Source of the DNA: Desulfobacula sp.
GTDB lineage: Bacteria; Desulfobacterota; Desulfobacteria; Desulfobacterales; Desulfobacteraceae
Length of the DNA stretch: 11,867 nt
Reading direction: 5' to 3'
Assembly: GCA_027858355.1 (NCBI GenBank)
Contig: JAQICW010000565.1
Coordinates: 1-11,867, forward strand
Shown here piece after piece: positions 1 through 6,249 of the stretch. Positions within the stretch are counted from its first letter, which is position 1. Each line of letters starts with the position of its first letter. The notes under the pieces were generated by a model. That model had not been told where the DNA came from. It saw only the letters and a list, made by a program, of their open reading frames with translations, and made no database searches. The position numbers and the translations under genes are program-made.

Positions 1-47
1 GGCAAAATTTTGTTTAACCTTTTCCCGAATCTTCCAATGATAAGCAG

Positions 48-1055
48 TTAATCGCATGTGGAAAAATCAAAATTAATTACGGGTAAATCACTTGAAGAGC
101 GACAGATTGTTGGATTATCTTGGTCAGTCCATACCTGAAATGCTCCGTTGGTATTATGCCATTGATTTGCGAGACATTTATTTACTCTGCATTCCAGTAG
201 ATATCTATTGTCCGGCGGATTTTCAGCATCCCCCGTACCGAATGCAGCAATTCCTGAATTTTCGCCACCGACAGGTGAGGAAAGTCCACAATCTGCAGAG
301 AAGCCTGGGGCAGGAGGAGGCACGACTCTTACATGGACCATCTGACCAAATTTAGGTCTAAATGTGCTGTCGTATGGTCCGTTTAATGCCATTTTAACGT
401 AAATATAATTATCATCCTGGGCCAATGAAATACTTGTAATTTTTCTTCCAGCAACAGACCCACAATCACTGGTAGTGTCATAAAGATTTAACGACGGAGT
501 CCCGCTCCAGTCTCCAAAGTCTCCATCGATAGTTTTTGTTCCAACCGGCACATCAAATACCTCGAGGTACATGTCCCCTTGAGCTGTATATAAAAAAGAG
601 CCATTGGCGTCCAAAGTCATGGTGAAATAATTATTGTCAGGGTCAGTTCGCTCCCACCTACCAACTATGTCGCCTGCTACCCCATCTCCTCGATGCCAGA
701 CCTCACTGTTTAATACCAACTGAGTAGTTGATATTGATATTTCAGGTATTTCAAAGGAGCCTATTTCGGGACCGTTATGAATAAATGTTGAAAATGTGAA
801 TTCACCAGTCAAAGTGTTAGGGGAGTATGAATATGTCCCCCATGCAGCACGTCTTGGTCCAGCAATTGAATCTAAAACTGTAGCGGGCGAGAGACCTACA
901 GCAACTTGCAACGCATAAATGCTTTCTTCAAGGCCGATTTTTCCATTATCATTAAAATCTCCCACAATATCTGAGGCTACTGATTGGATAGGGTTGCATG
1001 TTACCAGGACAGCGAGGAAATATAGGGCCAATCTAACAAATAGAGTTCTTCTCAT
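48..1055 (-). CDS. Exported EF-hand protein with CBM9/DOMON-like beta domain
   Basis: Predicted exported protein of 335 aa, function unknown. Residues 1-28 form a signal peptide: MRR, then a hydrophobic stretch, then a likely signal peptidase I site after SVAS. Directly after it is a canonical 12-residue EF-hand loop at residues 33-44 (D33, N35, N37, G38, I40, E44), followed by an alpha-helical stretch as in dockerin type I repeats; only one copy is present, so partner binding in the cellulosome sense is not implied. The middle (about 70-165) is beta-rich. A segment starting around IDGDFGDW and including ISLAQDDNYIYVKM resembles CBM9/DOMON-like extracellular domains. The last 80 residues contain several cysteines that could form disulfides. 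The start ATG is preceded by a purine-rich GAGAGAGAAG that can act as a weak ribosome binding site. It faces the same way as the lipase gene but is separated by more than 600 bases, so it is probably transcribed on its own. The family assignment rests on motif appearance only. Confidence 0.8.
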   Translation of the reverse strand: MRRTLFVRLALYFLAVLVTCNPIQSVASDIVGDFNDNGKIGLEESIYALQVAVGLSPATVLDSIAGPRRAAWGTYSYSPNTLTGEFTFSTFIHNGPEIGSFEIPEISISTTQLVLNSEVWHRGDGVAGDIVGRWERTDPDNNYFTMTLDANGSFLYTAQGDMYLEVFDVPVGTKTIDGDFGDWSGTPSLNLYDTTSDCGSVAGRKITSISLAQDDNYIYVKMALNGPYDSTFRPKFGQMVHVRVVPPPAPGFSADCGLSSPVGGENSGIAAFGTGDAENPPDNRYLLECRVNKCLANQWHNTNGAFQVWTDQDNPTICRSSSDLPVINFDFSTCD

Positions 1056-1693
1056 ATTCTTCTCTCTCTTTAGCTAACATTCTTGTTAAGTCAATTTATC
1101 AAGGATGATGTACTCATAAAAAGTCAAACCGATGGCTAAGTAAAAATCTTCATCTACAAGGCTTGGTGTTTGATCGGGAGTGAAGGCATGCATGTAGTAT
1201 GTCGAACTTCTGGTTAGGCACCGCAACGCAGTAAATGGAGACTTTTTACGACTCTATCAAGATATAAGTAAATGCTTTTTTGCCTTTTGTCAAGAAGTAG
1301 CTAAAGTCTTTTGTAACGCTGAAAAATTGACAATCGTTGTGAAGAATAATTATAGTTAAAACAGACTGGGAAAATTCAATTTTAAAAAAGCAACCTGCCA
1401 TTCAACATAATTGGACTTTCCAGCGGTTCAAACCCTGAAAAATAAATTTCGAAATCATCAACTATAAATTTTTTATATTATTAACTGGAATATGAAAGAA
1501 TGGCTCCTGACAATGGTTTCGGCTCATATAGTTGAATGGAAACCTCCATATATAGGGGGTGCCAGTTTTGTCTGGACTGAGCCTCAAGGATACATATTAT
1601 CGCTTTTGCATTTTGAGTATCCCTAAGAACTGGAAAAAAAGTCAACGTTTGTTAGATAAAGGATCTCAGTGATCATGAATAGATAATTTATTT
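1056..1693. other. Intergenic region without a supported gene
   Basis: About 640 bases between two minus-strand genes. I see no open frame with a ribosome binding site and no tRNA. The part near 1056-1130 must hold the promoter of the 335-aa gene; a TTGACT on the minus strand lies there, but no convincing partner -10 box can be fixed. Around 1544-1576 two small hairpins lie side by side (CCTCC/GGGGG with a 7-nt loop, then CCAG/CTGG with a 6-nt loop). Further right, GGATAC and GTATCC form a spaced inverted repeat near 1588-1622. None has a good U-tract in the direction of the lipase gene, so no terminator is called. Confidence 0.6.
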
Positions 1694-4600
1694 TCAATCA
1701 CCGCTACCGCCTTGTTCACTACCAATATGTCGAAGAATGTATAAGATATCTTTCAAATCAATCTTTTCGTCACCATTCACATCAGTAGTCGAATCCACAG
1801 TGGCTTCGTAATGAGTCATCACTTTGAGTCCGAGTTGGGAATCGTCAAGATTAATATTACCATCCCTGTTAAAATCTTCTTTGATAATTAAAGGTATTGA
1901 CTCAATATTAAGAGGGTCTGATCCAAAATTTTCTTCTATAGTATCTGAAAAAGTATCACCATCAGTATCAGGAAGCATAGGATTGGTACCTCTATTGGTT
2001 TCTTGTCCATCAAGCATACCATCTCCATCTGAATCTGGGTTATCAACTAAGGTATTTAAGGTGATTTCAGTTTCATCAGTTAGTCCGTCATAATCTCTGT
2101 CATTATTTGTAACGGTGTCAGACAAAAAACTTTCCGTTCCATCTTGGAGAACAGCAGACACTGCATATAATTTTGCTTTTATTGCTGAACTGATTACCCA
2201 TGGGTGAATAGTATTAAAAAAGTTATCTGAAGTTGAAGTCAGCAAACTGAAATACGGCTGATCATATTCTTTATGGTAAATATTGTAATGTGCTACATTT
2301 TCATTTCCTGATAGTTGCCATTCAAGTTTTGTTGTAAGTTCGGATGCTCCTGTTACCTGGGCTTGTAAACCTATGACTTGCTGTGGTTCATGTAGTATTG
2401 TAATTTTATTTTCTAATGCTAAATCAACCTGGATGATAAAAGAGACGGTGTCTCCAGCAATGAAACCATGAAATTTATGATTGATGTTTGCCTGAGTGTC
2501 AGAAAAACTGATGTTTAGATAAAAATCCTCTGAGTAGACATTTTTTAGCTGTAAGGTGTATATTCCCGATACAATATCTTCAATTTCAATGAAACTTGAA
2601 TTAGAGTTCACTGATATTTTTGATCCCTGAATATTATTTTCTCTTAAATTTGAAACAGGTTCAATCCCACTACCAAAACCTAAAGGGTTTATTAAATATG
2701 GTTGAGCACGACCACGAATTGAAATAGATATGAGAGTGTCTGTAATATTTGGGCTTTCATCGAATTCAGATTTGGTCATCAGAGTAGATTTGGTCATCAG
2801 AGTAGATTCTGTATAAACAAAATCATCCTTTAAAAAATCTACCAGGTAGCCGGACTTGGCACTTTCCTTGATTAAACTTGAGTGTCCTCCAGAAACTTTA
2901 TGTTTCCCCGCCCATCCTTCCCGATAAGGTAAATCAGCGCTCCTTTCCAAAACAGTCCCATCACCATCTTCAATAAGATTTGCGCTTTTCTTTCCTCCAA
3001 GGGGACATCCGTCATAATAAAAATTTAGCGTAGGGTGGAACTCACCGACATCAATAGTTTCAATTGTTTTTTCAGAACTACTGTATAAAACTACTGTATC
3101 CACTTTACCAGAACCAGGGATGCCCATCCTTTTTTTGTTAAGGTCAGAATTTAAATTAATTAAAAAATCATTTGTAATACTTTGAAGTTTATTCTCATCT
3201 TCGGTTCCATTTAAAAAACCATAAGTAGGTAACAGTTGTTTTAAGCCATAAATTCCCGAATCAGGCTTTCCTTCAGGGTTTCCATCTGTATAATATTCCA
3301 AAATTTTTCTTTTACTCACTGGAATTGTTAGGCTATTATTATACCCGTGCTGCTCATCTGGATGTTTTCTGTAATAGTTCTCTAATGTTGAATTCTTATA
3401 AAAATTTATAAAGAGATTCACTGGGCCACCTTCTCTCCACTCGACCCACTCATCGAGAATATCATCCGCTAATTTAGGATCTCCACCTTCCCAAAGGTAA
3501 TATGCGTTTGCTGAGCCTTCATTGGGTGTGCCTACCATGGCAAATTTCCTTATATCAATTTCAGTATCAAGACCTTGGATGTACGCCCTGGTTAAAAGTC
3601 CGCCCATACTATGAGCTATAATATCTACTTTGGATTTGCCGGTGAAAGATTTAGCATAGTCAATCCAATTTTTTAAATATTTATTTTTAGCAATGTTTAA
3701 ATCCAATCTCCAATCGTATGGGACTTCAAAATAAGTACACCCCTCTTTATAACCTTCAGCATCAAGCTTGCTTTTTAAGGTTGCCCAACCGGCTTTATCG
3801 TCCCAATCATGAATTTTTAATTCTCCGGAATCCCACTCAGGAGAATTGATTGGTAATGTTGGGTACCACCAGCTCTCATCTTTTTTAGCACTTCCCAACA
3901 TCCCAGGAACAAGAAGAACAGGAATCTTATCTTGACATCCCTCACAAAAAGTAATGACAAGATTTTTTGCAGTATTTCGATAGTCACTGGGAACAAAAAC
4001 TAAATAAGTACTTTGTTTTCCAGTATCAATATGTTCAGCAGTTAAGGTGTAAACTCCGGATTCAATATCCTGAAAACTGTAGGTTCCAGTATTAATAACC
4101 TGAGAATAATTGGAAATTAATCCTTTATGAAGAGTTACCTTAACATCATCCAAGATCAACTCATTATTGTTCCTGTATATTTCACCACCAATGCTACCAA
4201 AATTACTGCTAAGACCGTTGACATCAAAAGGATTACTTAATCCTGTAATTGATCCTGCGGTACATGAAAGAATGATACCATTTCCAGCTTCGAAAAACCT
4301 TATATCACCCGTCCATTTACCATTTACAAGAGTTACTTCTGTAGGGGAAATAGACCAGTCGCCCGCATTGCTCCATAAAATCACTTTGCCATTAAAACTG
4401 TTAAATTCTGCTCCATGTGTGTCGAGTGCTTTAATTGTTATTTCGACTGGATTTCCAACCTCTATTGTCGAAGAAGTATTAACTGCAATGTCGAAATCGT
4501 TTAATTCTGAGGGGTCCACAATTTCAGTAGACAACTTCACTGAATAATTCCCAGGTGATGAAAGATTCCAAATAATGTGGTAACCTAATATGGAATTTAT

Positions 4601-5188
4601 ATATTCACTGGGACTATTTGAACGCTCAATACCATCTTCATAAAATCTCCAGGTCCAATTAAAATAATCCTCACCTGGAATAAACTCATCAATAAAACCA
4701 TCCGTCACTCTAACGCCCCTACTATTAGACCCATCCAAGTCAATTCGATACCCATCTATTGTCGTCGAAAGGCATGAAGCATTATAATCTCCATCAACAT
4801 AATTACCATCACTATCTAAATCCAAGATCATAACATTGATATGAAACTTAAACTGATATCCCTGACTATTACTCCCCTCTAAAACCAACTCTACATCACC
4901 TGGAGTAATATCATTCTTATTAAAAGTAGTAATCCCGTTAATAAAAGTACCAACTTCAATTCCATCAATCTTCAACACCCCATTAATATTATCATCCGCA
5001 TCTGAAGCACTAATAATAATTTCAACATTGTCACCCTCATTAAAATACTCACCACAAATAGGAGAAATAAAACTAACTTCCATTTTAGCATCAGCAAACA
5101 AAACCGATGGGAATAATAAAAAAATTAAAAAGAATGATGATAAAAAATAACTAAACCATTTCTTGTAGATTTGTTTCGTCTTTTCCAC
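1694..5188 (-). CDS. Large secreted multidomain LCAT/PGAP1-type lipase/esterase with TSP3 and dockerin-like calcium repeats
   Basis: Predicted extracellular hydrolase of 1164 aa, probably acting on esters or lipids; the substrate is unknown. Residues 1-33 form a signal peptide. Ig/PKD-like and Big-like beta domains fill about 38-330, and a carboxypeptidase-regulatory-like domain fills about 333-415. The alpha/beta hydrolase spans roughly 420-790. Its VPGM strand with the oxyanion region is at 427-430 and the nucleophile elbow AHSMGG has Ser527. The acid is probably Asp743 in a GDGTV motif and the base His769 in GGHS, the order seen in LCAT and related lipases. An FN3 domain (about 938-1027), thrombospondin type 3 calcium repeats (about 1028-1095) and two dockerin-like EF loops (DFNRDGNINLDD at 1105, DVNGDEKIDLKD at 1136) follow. 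No sorting signal or terminal membrane anchor is visible. The start is GTG with no strong Shine-Dalgarno sequence; no in-frame ATG lies between the upstream stop and this codon, and the signal peptide fits. A perfect 18-bp tandem duplication lies inside the gene. Confidence 0.87.
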   Translation of the reverse strand: MEKTKQIYKKWFSYFLSSFFLIFLLFPSVLFADAKMEVSFISPICGEYFNEGDNVEIIISASDADDNINGVLKIDGIEVGTFINGITTFNKNDITPGDVELVLEGSNSQGYQFKFHINVMILDLDSDGNYVDGDYNASCLSTTIDGYRIDLDGSNSRGVRVTDGFIDEFIPGEDYFNWTWRFYEDGIERSNSPSEYINSILGYHIIWNLSSPGNYSVKLSTEIVDPSELNDFDIAVNTSSTIEVGNPVEITIKALDTHGAEFNSFNGKVILWSNAGDWSISPTEVTLVNGKWTGDIRFFEAGNGIILSCTAGSITGLSNPFDVNGLSSNFGSIGGEIYRNNNELILDDVKVTLHKGLISNYSQVINTGTYSFQDIESGVYTLTAEHIDTGKQSTYLVFVPSDYRNTAKNLVITFCEGCQDKIPVLLVPGMLGSAKKDESWWYPTLPINSPEWDSGELKIHDWDDKAGWATLKSKLDAEGYKEGCTYFEVPYDWRLDLNIAKNKYLKNWIDYAKSFTGKSKVDIIAHSMGGLLTRAYIQGLDTEIDIRKFAMVGTPNEGSANAYYLWEGGDPKLADDILDEWVEWREGGPVNLFINFYKNSTLENYYRKHPDEQHGYNNSLTIPVSKRKILEYYTDGNPEGKPDSGIYGLKQLLPTYGFLNGTEDENKLQSITNDFLINLNSDLNKKRMGIPGSGKVDTVVLYSSSEKTIETIDVGEFHPTLNFYYDGCPLGGKKSANLIEDGDGTVLERSADLPYREGWAGKHKVSGGHSSLIKESAKSGYLVDFLKDDFVYTESTLMTKSTLMTKSEFDESPNITDTLISISIRGRAQPYLINPLGFGSGIEPVSNLRENNIQGSKISVNSNSSFIEIEDIVSGIYTLQLKNVYSEDFYLNISFSDTQANINHKFHGFIAGDTVSFIIQVDLALENKITILHEPQQVIGLQAQVTGASELTTKLEWQLSGNENVAHYNIYHKEYDQPYFSLLTSTSDNFFNTIHPWVISSAIKAKLYAVSAVLQDGTESFLSDTVTNNDRDYDGLTDETEITLNTLVDNPDSDGDGMLDGQETNRGTNPMLPDTDGDTFSDTIEENFGSDPLNIESIPLIIKEDFNRDGNINLDDSQLGLKVMTHYEATVDSTTDVNGDEKIDLKDILYILRHIGSEQGGSGD
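2771..2806. repeat. Perfect 18-bp tandem duplication inside the lipase gene
   Basis: Two exact head-to-tail copies (2771-2788 and 2789-2806) of an 18-base unit starting TTTGGTCATCAG. They keep the frame and encode the repeated hexapeptide seen as STLMTK-STLMTK in the protein. They lie in a linker just after the catalytic domain. This looks like a recent slippage or short duplication event that the protein tolerates. Confidence 0.95.
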
Positions 5189-5290
5189 TGTGACTATTTT
5201 CCGAATTGAACAAAAAACCGGTTTACCTTTATGCCAACCCTGCTATCACTCTGGCTCTTGGCTTTATTGATAATTTTGTTTGCTTGTGAT

Positions 5291-5319
5291 GCCATAACAG
5301 GTTAAAGATGGCACGTCAA
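5291..5319 (-). promoter_or_regulatory. Possible sigma70-type promoter of the lipase gene
   Basis: On the minus strand, TTGACG (5314-5319) is followed after 17 bases by TATGGC (5291-5296). The -35 box is a 5/6 match to the consensus and the spacing is ideal; the -10 box is a weak match. It would give a leader of about 100 bases before the GTG start. The call rests on consensus and spacing only. Confidence 0.33.
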
Positions 5320-5340
5320 ATGGAATGAAATAATTCCATT
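5319..5340. promoter_or_regulatory. 22-bp palindrome, candidate operator next to the lipase promoter
   Basis: AATGGAAT (5319-5326) and ATTCCATT (5333-5340) form a perfect 8-bp inverted repeat around a 6-base centre. It abuts the upstream edge of the candidate -35 box. The half-site recurs imperfectly nearby as AAATGGAA and CTCCATT (about 5348-5380). This arrangement fits a dimeric transcription factor site, but the regulator is unknown. Confidence 0.45.
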
Positions 5341-5663
5341 ATATGAGAAATGGAACAATCAAATTATTCAAAACTCCATTACTGTATATTGGAGATAAAG
5401 CACCTCCTCTTATTAAAATTTTTATACCCAAAATCACAGTACTTTAAATTATGGTGCAAGGCAAATAATCTCCAAAAAAAATATTCAATTCTATTAGCCC
5501 AGGCAAAAATCCCATGAAATTAAATTGGAAACAAAGACAATTTGCTGTTCCATCGATGCAGCACCTTTCTAAACTTTTAAGGTGTCAACGAATGAAGAAA
5601 TTCATAGGTAGAAATGGGACAATAGGGTTCTGGGTGTAAATGCTGAATATGTGAGCTTAGGGG

Positions 5664-5854
5664 TTGGATGCTTGCTGGGGAACTGGTGATTTAAGTGTTA
5701 TATATGGCTGATATTATTAGATTTAAGCCATCTTTGGTGCTTGTTGGGGTAAGGTATCATGAATCCAGCACAACAGTGCTTAAACAGAAGATTTCCACCT
5801 GTATCAAGCACCGCTGGTATGGGAAAATTCAAAATGAAACGAAGGGTTGGTGCT
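5664..5854. repeat. Degenerate GGTGCTTG direct and inverted repeats
   Basis: A 17-base unit at 5664-5680 recurs at 5733-5749 with 14 of 17 positions identical (core TGCTTG.TGGGG). The core GGTGCTTG (5736-5743) has an exact inverse, CAAGCACC, at 5805-5812, and a further GGTGCT lies at 5849-5854. These look like diverged outer members of the AGTGCT family found to the right, so the repeat array may begin here. Confidence 0.5.
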
Positions 5855-6249
5855 GCTTATGAAAATAGAAAGATTGGTACTTGATGAATCTATGGTTTTA
5901 GATGGATAAGGCCTATGTTCAAGGCTTTAGAAGGATAAGCACTGGTTCCTCTACCCAACTTATCCTGGAGAGGATCACAGCCAGTGCTCAATACCGTACA
6001 AAGATAAGAAGCACTGGTTGCAGAAGACAAATTATACCAGCACTCACCCAATAAGTTTCTTCTGCTATTGCTATGGGGATGGAAGGGTGAACACATTTAG
6101 TGGGAAGAACAGATTAGAACACAGGAATGGGGGGTTTTTCAAATATAAGTGCTCTATAGAAAAGAACTGTAAGTATGTGTTCATAGTGTTCTATCTGTTC
6201 TACCCTAAGAAGTTCTATCTTTGAAGAACTCCTTCAATAGTGCTTCTTA
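5775..6249. repeat. AGTGCT/AGCACT iteron-like repeat cluster; candidate replication origin
   Basis: Seven copies of AGTGCT or its complement lie in about 475 bases: plus-strand reading at 5775, 5983, 6148 and 6239, complement at 5938, 6010 and 6039. By chance fewer than one is expected; by eye I found only about four more in the rest of the window. Flanks are also shared: ACCAGTGCTT occurs at 5938 and 6010 (minus), and the 11-mer AGTGCTTCTTA occurs at 6239-6249 (plus) and 6005-6015 (minus). GATAAG boxes accompany them, including a perfect AGGATAAG/CTTATCCT inverted repeat (5932-5939 and 5959-5966). The cluster lies directly downstream of the primase-polymerase gene and touches its stop codon. 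Iterons beside a replication gene suggest an origin; a partition or operator array is the alternative. Confidence 0.5.
6089..6229. repeat. GAAC/GTTC box cluster with 20-nt inverted repeat
   Basis: Nine GAAC or GTTC boxes lie in 141 bases (6089, 6107, 6117, 6164, 6179, 6188, 6197, 6212, 6226); about one is expected. The most common form is AGAACA followed by C or G, and several neighbours are 9-10 bases apart, so they fall on one face of the helix. The segment 6102-6122 and the segment 6186-6205 (GTGTTCTATCTGTTCTACCC) are an imperfect inverted repeat, complementary at all but one mismatch and one single-base bulge, with 63 bases between the arms. No gene is supported here. It may be a protein-binding array of the adjoining origin, or an RNA hairpin region. 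Only the repeats themselves are certain. Confidence 0.55.

Larger units (their letters stand above)
5189..5640. other. Intergenic stretch upstream of the lipase gene
   Basis: AT-rich non-coding sequence. It contains the presumed promoter and palindrome of the lipase gene (listed separately), further AATGGA/TCCATT boxes at about 5350-5380, and a short inverted repeat CACCTT/AAGGTG at 5562-5584 that lacks a T-tract. I see no gene in it. Confidence 0.6.

Noticed and set aside
1190..1245. Possible cyclic-di-GMP riboswitch (GCAACGCA-like bases)
   Set aside because: The conserved GEMM core and receptor stems are absent on both strands.
1415..1440. GGTTCAAACCC, resembling a tRNA T-loop, possible tRNA attachment site
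   Set aside because: The stem has a mismatch and there is no anticodon arm, D-arm or acceptor stem upstream; no tRNA can be folded.
5562..5584. CACCTT/AAGGTG inverted repeat as a terminator
   Set aside because: Short stem with a long loop and no T-tract on either side; no gene ends near it.
5890..6224. Two 68-aa open frames on opposite strands in the repeat region
   Set aside because: They lack good ribosome sites, have no protein-like domains, and overlap each other across the repeat arrays.
5660..6246. CRISPR array, retron or diversity-generating element
   Set aside because: Repeats are short, irregularly spaced and in both orientations; no cas, reverse transcriptase or template/variable repeat pair is present.
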